DNA of 64,000 nt from Branchiostoma floridae (Eukaryota > Chordata > Leptocardii > Amphioxiformes > Branchiostomatidae). The translations under genes and the position numbers were made by a program. Of the stretch, positions 33,512-46,222 are shown piece by piece. Location of the stretch: positions 7,173,151-7,237,150 of the forward strand of contig NC_049993.1 of assembly GCF_000003815.2 (NCBI RefSeq). Reading direction: 5' to 3'. Within the stretch, counting starts at the first letter, position 1, and the number at the start of each line of letters is the position of its first letter. Under the pieces are notes generated by a model, which saw only the letters and a list, made by a program, of their open reading frames with translations, did not search any database and had not been told where the DNA came from.

Positions 33512-33705
33512 TTACTCTCCAAGCAAAGGTTAGGCTCCGGCTGTTTTTTTTTTAACGTTTTTTAGTCGTTTTATCGGGATTTCTATTTTTTTTTTATTTT
33601 ATCTTGCTGCGTACTTCAAGAAAAATGACAAAATAGAAAGCCCGATAAAAACGACTAAAAAAACGTTAAAAAACAGCCGGAGCCTAACCTCTGCTTGGAG
33701 AGTAA
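33512..33705. mobile_element. Hairpin MITE with CTCTCCAAGC ends and an 8-base duplication
   Basis: Left TACTCTCCAAGC, GGTTAGGCTCCGGCTGTTTT, AACGTTTTTTAGTCGTTTT and TCGGG are all mirrored at the right end, making a hairpin with arms of about 75 bases. Both sides are flanked by the octamer ACGATTAT, a clear target-site duplication. The outer motif CTCCAAGCA links it to the elements at 10945 and 26585, while the inner sequence differs. Confidence 0.9.
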
Positions 33706-33899
33706 CGATTATCTAACCTGATCCACCACAGCATGATGGTGCTGAACAATCGTGTGAATAGGTGTTCCATGGCCGATTCAACAGGAACAGATGCGACTTT
33801 GTACCGAGCTCGCAAGACATCAGACTGAATGATGACAAAGTCCAATCCTACTCACACCCTACTCACATTCTATTCATACTTATAATTACGCCCTAGTGA

Positions 33900-36800
33900 A
33901 ACACTAATCACATTCTACTCACACCCTACTCACACCCCGCTTACACATCAAAGGAAGCACACACAAGATCAAGCACGAGCGCACTTCAAATGAATCGGAA
34001 AGGATCTCTAGATGACACGAAGTGGTGCATGACCATGCATACGGCTTTTTTTAGGTCACACAATTAAAGAAATTTTATTTGCAAGTCCATGCCCGTATGC
34101 TAATTGCAAGTACAAGGAAGGAACAAGATAGGGAATATGCCTGTAACAATTAACTGTGATAAATATCATTATACAAAGAGACTACTGGAATACTACCTTA
34201 TCTCATCTTATCTATCCCGTAGTCTAAATATTTGACCGTTGGTACACCAGAGAAGTTATCTGACAAGTTCTCTCCACCCTTCTCGATTTAATGTTTCACT
34301 CAGTGCCATGTCAGTCCATCCTCCCATCTTCACCAGTCTCTTTAGCCTTAAATACAATGCGATAAGATATGACTTTGTAAAAGTGTGAAATCCTCCAATT
34401 AACATTTTTACCCAAAGGTAAGGAATACACAGTTCTTACGATCGGAACCATACCACATTTCTGATGGTTAAGTTTAAAACATTCCCACATGTACAAGTTT
34501 AGGACTAGAAATCCCATAGATCCTTCATCCTCTAACCAGGGCGGATATCGAGTTCTCGTCTTGCTTGAGGCGATCGCGCTGACGGTTTGAAAATTTGATT
34601 TGATTCAGCAAATGGATTTAATCAAATCTGTTTCCACTTGACTAGAACCTATTCTCTTCTGATATGATATGCTTTGAAAATATCCAAATAGGCTTCGTGG
34701 AGAATTTACAGAAGGTTGCCTGAATAATTCAAGAGCAGCGGAAAGCACCGTGCAGTCCCGAAGACGTAATAGAAGTGCTCATCGACTGATAGCTTCGGAA
34801 GGAATGTAAGAATAATACAGTTAAGAAACCGCCAGATGGAAGTAGATGGGAGGAATCGTAAATTTCCTGTGTCGCTATTAGAGTAGCGTCGTTTTATGGA
34901 GCCTATTAAGGGCATGTCGGCGGTTCGGACCGGAAGATATCACCGCGCTAATGAAGGCTCCGCCCGGACAGACTTACAACAGCCTGCCGCACACCAAACT
35001 ACCAGAACAAGTCGTAAATAGCAATCAGCCAAGTTTAGCCATGCCCAGATTTATCCTTACCGTCGTGACTCCCTAATTTGCTTGCTTTGTCTGTACATGA
35101 CCGCGGTACATCACGAACCTACAGCCAATGATGCGAGGCGCTGGAGACGAGACCTCATCTCAATTGCAATGTAATAGTTATTGTGTCTCTCTTTGTTCGA
35201 GTTCAGAAACTGTTTCCAGAACGACAAAATCAATGCGGCGGAATTATTTAACATCCGTCATGGAAAACAGACCCTTCCCGGGCTGCCCGCAGTGTATCAA
35301 GTTTATTACTGATATTAGGAACAAAGGCGTCTGGGATTTTTATGGTCGGGCCTACGCTGATTGCGACATAGATATGCTATCTGACGACATGCTACGTGGC
35401 TTAAGTGGGGAGTGGCACGAGTGCGTGCCGACTCAGCAAAAAGAGTCTGCGACAAGAAATATTTCTTTTCGTTACAAACTCGTAACACGCAGCTGGTTAA
35501 TCCTTTTTCTCCGAACTAAAATGCACTACATCTGTAAAATCAAGCTTTTTATCATGTTTGCTCAGTAGGCATGCACATAACAGGATACTAAATCCCTGGC
35601 TGACTCTATATCAGTTTCTTAGAGAACGAGTTGATCATGACCGCTTCGTGACCGACAACAGACTTATCTGGATACTTTCAGAAAAGAAACCACGTATCCC
35701 ATGAACCCTCGCGATTCAACTTACTTGGTGAAACAGTTATTTTGAAAAAAAAAAGACACGTCCCATGTTACCTTGCGACACGAATCAAGACTGTGATGTA
35801 AAATATGTCGTGGGGTTCGATTGAAGGTAATACCGTGAGATCCCGTCCATGATATCTGATCTCGTGAGAAATCGCGAGGATTACATTGTCGAAAGGAATT
35901 TGGCGCAAATTCATCATGAGACTCGCAAAAACGCAATATAAGCTGATCTCGATATTGACTCAGTCCGCCTACAGATTTTTAGATATATGATACTTCATTT
36001 TTGAAAACTTTCGTACAATGTCAAGGCATTTTGGGTGTAAAAGTTGCACAAGTTTTTGCTTATTCATTCCTTACTTTTGACACTATATTTTGTGGTACCT
36101 TGATAGCTTCATCTATGAACGTACGTTCCACAAAAGGAAGATACATTCCGGAAATTGTACGGTTGGTTCTACATTCGACAGAAAATGCTGGTTTTCGGCT
36201 GATCAGTGGGCGATCTTCTTCTACATTTAGATTTAAGAAGATATCACTTAGAAGCGTTCGTTGTGACTGATGTTTTCATCACATAAGTTCATGTGATTGG
36301 TTTAATGAATTCATTAATATTTTCGTTTTTGCTTTTAAATGTCAAACACCACTGTGATTAAAGTTCTGTTTTGTATTGGTATATATGTATATGTATTATC
36401 TATGTTTGATAAGTTGATATTTTTGACTTCGATTACCTTCGGAATTGTATTTATTTCCTCATTACTTTAATTATGTAATCTCATTTTTCTAATATGCATG
36501 TATGTATTAACTACGCCTGTATGTATATTCATGCGTGTTGCTATGGTAGCAAAAATCAAGTAAAGTTCGATTAGTCTCTTTCAAAACGTCTAGACGATAG
36601 TGATGGCCTAATTTTGAGTACAATTAGAATAAATCCATCGGCTAAATCGTGCGGATATGCAAACTAAAGATAGGAATTGGATCGATCCTTTTGACGCTGA
36701 TGCGTCTCGACATCTAATTGCTGCACCCGTGGCCTTTGACACTTATCTAATGGGCTTGACGGAAGGGAACGTCTGGACACGTTATAAAGTACAGCAGGGC

Positions 36801-37885
36801 ACATTCTGCCTAACAAGGTATGGACAGCTGAGGACAGAGCGTCAATATGGAACCAAAAGATATACACGTAGTATTCACATTGAATTTTCTTTGCTCATAC
36901 ACGATTTAGTTGTTTGCTCTATACCTGATTTCGCATAGAAAGAATGTCAACTTCCGTGGATATCCATTTTGAGTGCTACTTATGTATGCCGGTAATGCTA
37001 TGTTAATGGGCAAATGGTTGTCAAACGCTTTCATCTAAAAGAGTTGCATCAGAAAGTCGAAAGACGTACTGTTGTCGGCCAGGAAAATCCATCGACCCAG
37101 CCCACATCGTTCCTAACTTTTGGTACTGCCCCCAAACTTAGACAATTTAAAAAAAGAAGAAGAAATAATTGCATGAAGGGTTTTCTATAAGACAAAACTT
37201 AAATAGGAGACAGACATGATCGACCTGGCATTTTGACTCATCGATTCTGTCAATGAAACGGACACAGACGCTTGTATCTTGTCCCATTTACGTCCGACCT
37301 CTCGATCTGTGACCTACAAAGATAAAGACGGCAGCCAGAACATCGATCTTTTGGTGCACTTCAGTTCGTTACGCAAAAGTACTGATTGGGACACGGTTTT
37401 TATCGTGTTAGAAACGGGACAACACGGTTTCTGTGGTACAGACGCTGACTTCAATTCCGCAGTTTGATATATGGTTGGTTAGTTACGCCCCATTCCTCTT
37501 GGACGATGACCTCGCTGCGCCTGCGCTGCAATATAACATCTAACAGGACAGTGCTCTGGACGCAAGTCATAGATGTGTGTTTGTTGCCTCTTCAGTTACA
37601 CTTTTATCTTTTTGTATGATATTCTAATCATGACGTCGAGGACAAATCCAATTTAGTTTCGTGAATAGTTTCATCAGGTTTATTTCCACAACATTTCAGT
37701 GACCGCCTGTCACCGTCCTCAGGGCAATTCTGACTGCTTCATATTGTGCCACAGCAGGTGTCGCCGTTAATAGGGCCTTCACACTGACACCGAATCAGCA
37801 GGAATCAAGCAGAACCAGGCGGAATAAATTATTTGCAAAATTCGTGCCACATTCGGGGCCATTCGGATGGGAATTCCAAATGGGC
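33900..37885. other. No gene recognised
   Basis: The longest frame is 146 codons (35128-35568, plus), without motif, signal peptide or splice support. A cluster of CTACTCACACCCTACTCAC-like words is present at 33845-33935. Otherwise plain AT-rich DNA. Confidence 0.4.
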
Positions 37886-38363
37886 CTTAAATCCCCTTCA
37901 CACGAGAAGGAATGAGCCAGAATGCCGTCAGAATGAAAATTCTTTTCTGTTCCTGTGCATTCGTAGTGTATTCCGACATTCCGACTACATTCCAGATATT
38001 CTTTCGGCCACATTCGGGCAGGATTCGAGATCGCTTGCCGTTTCGATTCTCTATCGAATGAGATAAGAATGTTTCGAATAATGTTGGAATGCCACAGAAT
38101 ACGGTCAGACTGCAGTTAGAATACTTAGAATACTTAGAATACACTTAGAATACACTATGAATACCATTTGATATTTCTCCACGTCGAATGCACCTGGACA
38201 GTTTTTAACATGTCAAAAACTTTTAAACTTTCGGGCTAGCCAAACGAACGGGCACACATAGCTGGAATGCAGTTAGAACACACTACGAATTGCCAGGAAT
38301 AGAAAAGAATTTTCATTCCGACGGCATTCCGGCTCATTCGTGCTCTCGTGTGAAGGGGGCTTT
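37886..38363. mobile_element. Long inverted-repeat element with CCCCTTCACACGAGA ends
   Basis: The left arm CCCCTTCACACGAGA, GAATGAGCC.GAATGCCGTC, GAATGAAAATTCTTTTCT, TTCCTG and ATTCGTAGTGT is mirrored near the right end with few mismatches; arms are about 85 bases. The interior is about 300 bases, non-coding, and includes a short array of TTAGAATAC units (about 38115-38150). It looks like a non-autonomous DNA transposon; the superfamily is not identified. Confidence 0.85.
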
Positions 38364-39606
38364 ACACATGCGGTCACGGTCGCAAATTATTTCCTTATAC
38401 ACATTATTTTTGCGATGTTAACAATGCGGTCCCAAATATAAAACATACATACCAGTCAAAGTTGCCCTTTCTTAGGAAGGTGACAGACCATCAACGAAAC
38501 CTCGTTGGAACTAAAGCAGTCGTTATGTAAACAATAATCTCTTTATCTAATCTAGGTTGTAGCGAGATCTAGTGGAATGGGGCCTGATGTTTAATAGAAT
38601 TGGTTTAACACGTTTTGCCTGTGATTGAAACACAACGTAATATTTCTATGATGTGTTGATACGGCATTATTCAGATTTATTTCAAAATGTAATGAACGCA
38701 CATCAAGATCGTCGTACTTTGACACCTACAGGGCGCACATTACCTTAGGGCACATATGCTTATCTAAACGTCCTTTAACATATTGGAATCAGTATTACGC
38801 TGTCACGATAGTGTTTTGTAATTCTCATTGACTCTAGGTGCTATACTATATTGCTATACCGCTATACCCTCACGGCCAGAGGTTGGATTCCGATTTCCAT
38901 GAACTGTCATTTGCACCCCGTTCTGTAAGATTGCTGTACGAAAGTGCTAGTTGATCGGTAAAGAATGTTGATTCTGTCATGTCTATTTTTTTAATCCGAT
39001 TGCTGTCTAATTCTAAATGTTGTAAATGCATTAATGTTTTAAAGTTGATTCTGTGACTGATGACGCATTTCATGTGTATATACATGCCAAGTCATCCAGG
39101 AATAAAGCTGAATCTGAATCTGATTTCCGACAGTTCGAGATTGATGACAGGGAAACTGGAGTTCGGCAGTACCTTAAGTGACCTCAAAACGGCAGTTATT
39201 GCAAGATACACTAAATTGCAGTAAGTTTAATAACCAAACACACAAGAAGACGAATAACGAATTACGCGAATATATTGATTTCTGACGATGAAACACTAAA
39301 TAAACCTGCATTCGACGGCAGAAATATCTGAAAAGAACAGTAGATTTCCCAGGATGATAGTTATGTCTAAATAATGTGTTTACAAATACAGCCGAGGAAA
39401 ATAATGTGTTTACAAAAGCAAGAGACGCTATATGTAGTAATTATCATCTTGTAACAATATGTCTTAAATCTACTTCTGTTGATCGTGATAAAAATGGCAA
39501 AAAAAAAAAAAAACATGCAGAAACATCTGCCAGTTCATTGTGAGTTCATGATCTCGATCCAACTCAAAATTGGACTGGGAATTTTTAAACTGATTCACGC
39601 ATCTTC

Positions 39607-39731
39607 TTCAGCTGTCTGACCCAATCGCTATGGACACGTTATGGACGTGTGACGTCAGCAATTGGTCAAATGTCGTCGGCAGTCGATATCGCCTCCCGTC
39701 CCGGTGGAGAGATGGGGGTCAGACAGTTGAA
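39607..39731. mobile_element. Short inverted-repeat element containing a CRE palindrome
   Basis: CTGTCTGACCC on the left is mirrored by GGGTCAGACAG on the right over about 115 bases. A perfect TGACGTCA lies inside at 39650-39657. Probable small MITE. Confidence 0.6.
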
Positions 39732-40101
39732 CTAGACTGAGCGGGCTATTGTAAAACTCTGATGACTTTGAGTTGGAGAACAGCTCAAATGTTTAACTTT
39801 AATGTAGGATTTACTACGTCTTCATATCGTATTTTTATGTGAGCGTGTTTAAAATGAGCGAGGGATCTGTTCTCGTTCTGGAGATCTTGGCTAGTTTATG
39901 GGTGGATTCTGGTGCGCCTTTCAATGGGACTTTAAAATGTACGGCCTCTATTCGGGCTTAACTGACCTTCTCGTAGGTCCGAATGACACCCACTCACCCA
40001 CGCAGCCGGGAAACATAATTACTAAAACTTTCCCCAATCTCGCACAGAAAGGGCAAACGGCCGGTTGATATGTACAGCCATAACACAGAGATACGGTCCG
40101 G

Positions 40102-40215
40102 CTTAAATTGACTGTGCTTGAAGCTACGCTGGGCAAATTCTAACTGACGGGGAGGTCGCTAACCTGCTTTCGTCAGTGGTGATTGGATTTCTTTATCGCC
40201 CCTTTGGCTGTTAAT
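40102..40215 (+). repeat. Dispersed repeat copy 1
   Basis: TTAAATTGACTGTGCTTGAAG, cut here for length, then GGGCAAATT, AGGTCGC, GTGATTGGATTT and TTATCGCC occur in the same order at 43143-43225. Confidence 0.65.
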
Positions 40216-41111
40216 CAAAAGTCCCGTTCCCCAAGCACGGAAAGGTCGTTGTCTTTTAAGACGTCCACTCTAACGTGTCACCAGGATTCGTCAGGAAAAC
40301 GGATTTTTGGAGAAGAAATCGCTGTCGGGTGATTAGCGTTTAGATTAACTATTGACTTTCTTTCAGGTTGGAAAATGGGGTTACCATCGTACAGCTGCAA
40401 TCGAAGTCACTCCATGTTCAGGCGCCAACTGTATCACAGTCTCGTCTCCTCCAGGGTTAGGGTACTTTGACGGTTGACGTGGAATCGAAACGGGTACTTC
40501 CGATCTAATTTTTGTTTCTATTCTGAACAAGCTCCGAATCGGATGCCTTAGATACAGCAGAAACCGTTTAATTCATTATTGAAAACCTTATTTTCCAGCG
40601 TATCTCGTGCAATTATCAGGGTGGTGCAATAACGCGTAGTTATCCAGCTGGACCGCACTGGTTTGGGATTTGAGATTCAGTGCAATTAACAGAAGTGTGC
40701 GGCAATCCGTTGTGCAATAAACTGGTTTCTACTGTACCTTATTGCTCGTTAATTTTATAGCTTATCGTCATCATTTCTCTAAGTTACTCCGGTGAGGCAT
40801 AGATTACGTTCTTCCAGTACTTTTTGTAGATTACTTTCTTCCAGTACTTTATAGCTTTTAGCAACTAGAAATTTCATCAATAAACTTGTACCATCCTCCA
40901 GACTACCTGTGTGTCAATTTACTGTTGATTTTTCATCATTAACAAAAAATAAACGGGGATGAACCGACATGAAATAAACGTAAGTGTGTTGTGCTGAAAG
41001 TGGTATCAATGCGTAGATCCCGAATGAACCACACGCAGAAATATGGCTGTGTATAATCTCAAGGCAGATCTTGCGCGTAGGCCAATGAAACTTCTCTGCC
41101 GGTGTAATTAT

Positions 41112-41169
41112 AACTCCTCCCAAGCTTATGACTCTATCTTATGCCACCGCAATATCTGCTTGGAGATTA
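41112..41169. mobile_element. Relic end of the CTCCAAGCAGA MITE
   Basis: TCTATCTTATGCCACCGC followed by ATCTGCTTGGAGATTA matches the right end of the element at 10945-11103. The other half is absent. Confidence 0.8.
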
Positions 41170-43142
41170 GCTGAGTAATCGTAGTAATACTCGCCATCTC
41201 AGGTATCTGGTATTAAGCCAAATTTCCTCCCTGACAAATAGTTGCTCCGACACTTTATAGGGTTTATACCTACAACCTGTCGATACTTTGAGCTTCTAAA
41301 AGTGGCTTCAGGTCCAAGTGATCTAATGACTCTAACTCATAGCCCTTAAACTTACCTTAACCCTAAGTACATCCTAACCCTTTACATCCGCACACGCGCA
41401 TCAACCCACGGAGCAAACATTTGGCGGAGCAGATTGTGACGCGACACCGGGTGTGATTGCCACCAGGGGCTGGGACGTTAGTTCCGGCACGAGCAGTGAT
41501 CGATCCTGTCTTTGATTCTGCATTAAAAATGCGAGCTCAGCACTCATGGGGGAGTGACACTCAGGAGCTGGGAACTAATTTGTGTCCGCGAAATCAATAG
41601 CAATTTAAGTAAGAGAGAGTCTTTTGATATCGCGCACAGATCTAGAAACGTAAGGGCTAAATCATTAAGGGAGACAGCTTCAGACTGCGGCCTCATTTCA
41701 CAAATTGCCACATGTACAACCGTCTGTTGATGTACGAGCACTTAGACTCTGCTTAATATAAAACATAGAAGGCACCGTAGGTAACGTTACTAACGTGAAA
41801 TTGAATTACTATGGCAACACGTGCATTTAATATTCATTATCATTAATGATTAACATGATTATGACTACGCCATGATAAAGTGTCTCATAAATCAGTAAAT
41901 AGGTTAAAGTGTGATTAAGATAAAGCAATTTATATGAAATATAAACATTTTAATGTGATTCTTCCTGAACGCTTTCACAACGACTTATTCTAAGCGCTAG
42001 CCTTTTAGCCCTCGTGGACATGAAAACCTTTGTTTGCTTCATGTAAATTTGTATCATGTGCTTTGCTTGCTTTTTGCATTTGTGCTTTGTCTTGTTTTGG
42101 TGGTGTCATAGAAATAAGTCATCGACCTGGGTGTCACAAAATGTTGCAATAAAAAACCGGCACACAGATAAACTACTTTGATGGACATCAATATCACGTG
42201 CTTACTAAGAAGAATAATGTATTGGGTTTTAGGGGATTTTTTATTCTATCAAACGTTTGACAGGCACTAACAAAAGGGCTCATCTAAAACAAGAGGTTCT
42301 ATCTAAATTGGTTAACGGGGATGTCAATGTCAATCAACCTGGGTCAAAGTATTCCACTTCTCTATTAACTAATTACTTTCCCAGTCTATTGGGGACCTTT
42401 ATGTTAGATATTGCCGTACTGCAGTTTGGTAATTTGTCCGCAAGTAACCGTTTTCCAACAAACGGTTGACATGCGTCATGCTAGCCACCTTTAATTGAGA
42501 CTTGATTGCCAAAGCTGGTCAAATAATGTCACTAATCGGACTCTCTTACTCGTAATCATGCGCTGATCGATCAGCGTTAGTTAATGAAGAAAATTAGAGT
42601 TGACAATTTGCTCATAATTAACAGAAACGGCAGAAGGGTAAAGCAACCATCCTTAGATGAGGTGAAGCATGATGCTTGCTCAAATAACTAGTGGTGGTGA
42701 GATGCGGCTTTACTGTAGCTCGCCGGGTCATCTCTACTCTTCTCGATAAAGTGCGTGAGTTCTTTAAATAATGCAGATGTTCGACTCCAGAAGCTCTCTC
42801 CCTCTCTCTCATACACGTCTCCATCCAAAAATGATCTACAAAAAAGTCCTTTTTAAGTGAGCAAACCACGCCGTATAGACTGGGCAATACGTTTCACACA
42901 GTGCTGCACACACTCTTCAAACAGCGATTCGATATGGTTTTGGAAAAAAAAGTACCTAGTTCTTGAAAGGAAGTCAATAATTACCAGTAGTCCTTACGCT
43001 TACCAACCGTGACGAATTCCTCTTTCCCAAACCATATCCAGTTGCTTGAGTGGTTGCTATTTGGCGTATCTTACTTAATGCATGTATGTCTAACATTCAT
43101 CATTTTGTCCTGTTGATATGATTCCATGTCAAGTAAGTTAGT

Positions 43143-43225
43143 TTAAATTGGCTGCACTTGAAGCTGTTGGGCAAATTGTAACAGACTTCAGGTCGCGTAT
43201 GCCGTGATTGGATTTTGTTATCGCC
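43143..43225 (+). repeat. Dispersed repeat copy 2
   Basis: Partner of 40102-40215: TTAAATTGGCTGCACTTGAAG-like start, GGGCAAATTGTAAC, CAGGTCGC and GTGATTGGATTTTGTTATCG. Diverged but collinear. Confidence 0.65.
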
Positions 43226-44519
43226 GTTATTCCTATTAACGAAGGTCCTAATTCTATGACTCGATACCAGAATTCGTTCTAGCAAAGGAATTACGTCAAG
43301 GAGAATTTCGTCACGTTGGTAAGCGTAGAGACTAATCATTGGCTTCTTTTCAAGCACTAGATGCTGTAGCCACGAGATAGCTTTTCAATTTTGCTAACAG
43401 GTAACTCTTGTAATTCTTTTGGCATCCATGTCAATGCTTTTATAAAGGCTGTCCCAAACAAGTCCCTAAGTTTTCCATCCTTTCAAAACACGGCGCCGCG
43501 CGGATAACTGCAGGATATTCTGCATTCAACTGTTGTGCTATTATCATATGTATCAGGGGCGTACGTAACCTTTGACCCAACATAGCTCTGCCAAGCACAC
43601 ATGTCTTTTCACTTGAAAAAAAAAAACACTTAACAGCATTTCTTGACAAATTCAACAGAGTTGAAAACCAACTTTTTGATGGAATGTTAAATAGAAGTAG
43701 AAACTTAACCATTTCGGGCTTTTTTTTATATGAACGCGCAGTGTGTGTCCAACATGGGGAGCGAGGCATTGCGTCTTCGGGCTTAATACAACGAGATAAG
43801 ACACAATCAAAACTAGCTCTAAACATATACCGTTTTAGACTTCATCTTACCGTGAAAAGGTAAACTCACGCGGTCAAGATAGAAATCTTAACATAAGTTT
43901 AAAATATGTTTTACTAATGAATTCCCGCCTGATAAAATGACTATATCATGTCCAACTTTGACTCGCAGGTGACTAGAGGTCGCAGATGTCAAACCAGATT
44001 ACTCGATAGCGTCTCACTCCTCCAAGCCTGTCCCACTCGGAAATTACACTGCTAAAGGGTAAGGTCAAGAGTGCTCTGATCTTATCTGGTACTAACCTTT
44101 TCACGTTGGAAGCATGAACGGACTTTTAAAACTTGTCTAGACATGTCCTTTCCTTGGCGTCCATGTCAATGATTTCACAAACTACCTAGACAGTGAACAA
44201 TCATGTGGTTGGAAGCGGGTCCCGATGTGTCAAATGGAACTCTAAATGACGAAGTGTATTCGAGAATGATCTTCGTTGATACCTTTCCTGTATATATGTT
44301 AAGAAGATTGAAGATTGGTTTTATCCGAGACACGCGCGATTCTGAGGCCCCTGCCTTAAACACAAGACCAAGCAATGTCATAGTTCACGATGCTGCACTC
44401 CATTTCCCTGAATGATTTATGAATCATACTCCAGCTATGAATTTATAGATCAAATAAACCCTATCTTCGTCACTCAACGGTATACATCTAGTGGAAAGGG
44501 GGCATTAAAAATTGTCACA

Positions 44520-44595
44520 AATAGCCTGGAATCCAGCTATATAGCCACCTTCGGGAGCTGACCAAAGCTAAAAAGGCTGGATTCCAGACTATATC
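44520..44595. mobile_element. Mini hairpin element with CTGGAATCCAGC ends
   Basis: ATAGCCTGGAATCCAGC and GGCTGGATTCCAGACTAT are inverted copies at the two ends of a 76-base element. The end motif itself contains the palindrome CTGGAATCCAG. Confidence 0.75.
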
Positions 44596-45880
44596 TATTT
44601 CACTCTTATATACACACACTTATAAAATATCTACGTTTTTATGACGTTACGTCGCTTGTATACATAGTGCCATTCCTCCATCCCACTTCTTCATTTGTCG
44701 GTACCAATAAACAGAAATTCAACAGGAGAGGGTCAGCTTACTCTACATTCAATCAAATCATACAGATGGAATTGATTGAAGGTCGAGGCTTCTGTATAAC
44801 TTGCACGTGACAAGAATATTTTAGAGAAATTATGAGGCATGGATCTGGTGGTTCCATATGCAAAGAATCATTGACTAACATGACGAGTAATGCTATCACT
44901 TTATGTTTGTGTGTTGAAATTTAGCTAAGACGTTTACATATATATATATACGCTGTATGCACTGTACTGTCATCGTCGGAATTTTATATTGGCTGTAAAC
45001 GCCAGTGGTAGAGAATTGAGCGCCGTTCGCTAGTAAAGCTATGATCAATGTAGTGAACAACATTTTCTGGTGATATGCAATGCAAAAGGCAATGGAGCTG
45101 CACATTCAGTAATATTCATACATGTTTGGACCGCGGCTTCGTTATGCGACTCAATGCCTTCCTAAATGGTCTGCCAATGCGCCGTTGTAATTCCTATTCC
45201 ATATGAAACATACGCGGTGGATAGGCTACGTTTGCTCAACACGTGCGCTCCATATCCTACATTTGATATCCATATGTAGTACCATTCATCAAAGATACAA
45301 TGATAATTGTACGTGATCTTGCTTGTGGATTATTTGTTATATAAGCCCGGAGGGACATCAACTTATGTCATCATGACACACCAATCACACTGAGGCCGGA
45401 TTCATAGACGTGAGAAAATGAAATAAAGTCCCATCTGACCTGTAATTTGTAAATGTTGATTGGGTTAAATGGACTGATGAACGATCTCGTTTTGAATGTT
45501 GTAGAATATGACAAACTCATTACATCTCCTTATACCATATCTAATCCTATGTTAAATTCCCCCCAAGCAATTCTTAATCACATATAATCCCTCTTTGCAA
45601 TTAGTAATATCATTGGTTGTATATTGAGCATACGTTGAGCTTCCACGAACAATTAGAATTCTCAATAGGATTAGGAACTGTAGGAATTCTGCATTGATGA
45701 CCTAAATCTTATTAGGACCATTTCCCCATAGTCACTTCTGTCATAGTATTTGGAATTCCGATAGTGCCATCTAATCCTTGTGCATCTTATTAACTGTTAC
45801 GAGACACCAACAAACAGATAGCAGTGTACTGATAATGCCATCTTTCCACTAGCCGGCGATCGCGCTGCGCTCTCATTCAG

Positions 45881-46222
45881 TCAGTTCAGTTCATCCTCAT
45901 ATTCATAAGAGGTGCCACTAATAATATCAGACCATGCATCTCTGTCTAGCATGGCGGTTAGCAGGTTGCGGTCCTTCAGTCCAACCTCACTCTCCAGTAC
46001 ATTCTTAAGTGTCAGGTTCGGTCGTCCCCTTCTTCTTTTCTCCTCGGGTTGCCAGAGGAGAACTTTGGAGGCCATCTCCTCGTGACGTGCTACATGGCCA
46101 GCTAGGGCCAGTCTTCTTTTCTTAATAGTTCTAGAGATCGGGGGAAGTCCATTGTACAGTTTTTTGTTTCCTATGCGACTCTGCCAGGGTACATTGCAAC
46201 CTAAATAGAATATGTGTAACCT
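45881..46222 (-). pseudogene. 5'-truncated LINE, C-terminal end of ORF2
   Basis: An open frame of 113 codons ends in TGA and lacks its own start. It contains YNGLPPISRTIKKRRL, LAGHVARHE, LLWQPEEKRRRGRP and LDRDAWSD. This is the typical far C-terminus of non-LTR retrotransposon reverse transcriptases in invertebrates (pattern Y..LP.IS..I..RRL.LAGH..R, then LLW.P..G.RRRGRP, then M.DR..W). No polymerase or endonuclease domain precedes it, so it is a 5'-truncated dead insertion. The frame is still open, so it may be fairly young. Confidence 0.85.

Noticed and set aside
35128-35568. Plus-strand open frame of 146 codons
   Set aside because: No recognisable domain, no promoter or poly(A) context, and mixed composition; treated as chance.
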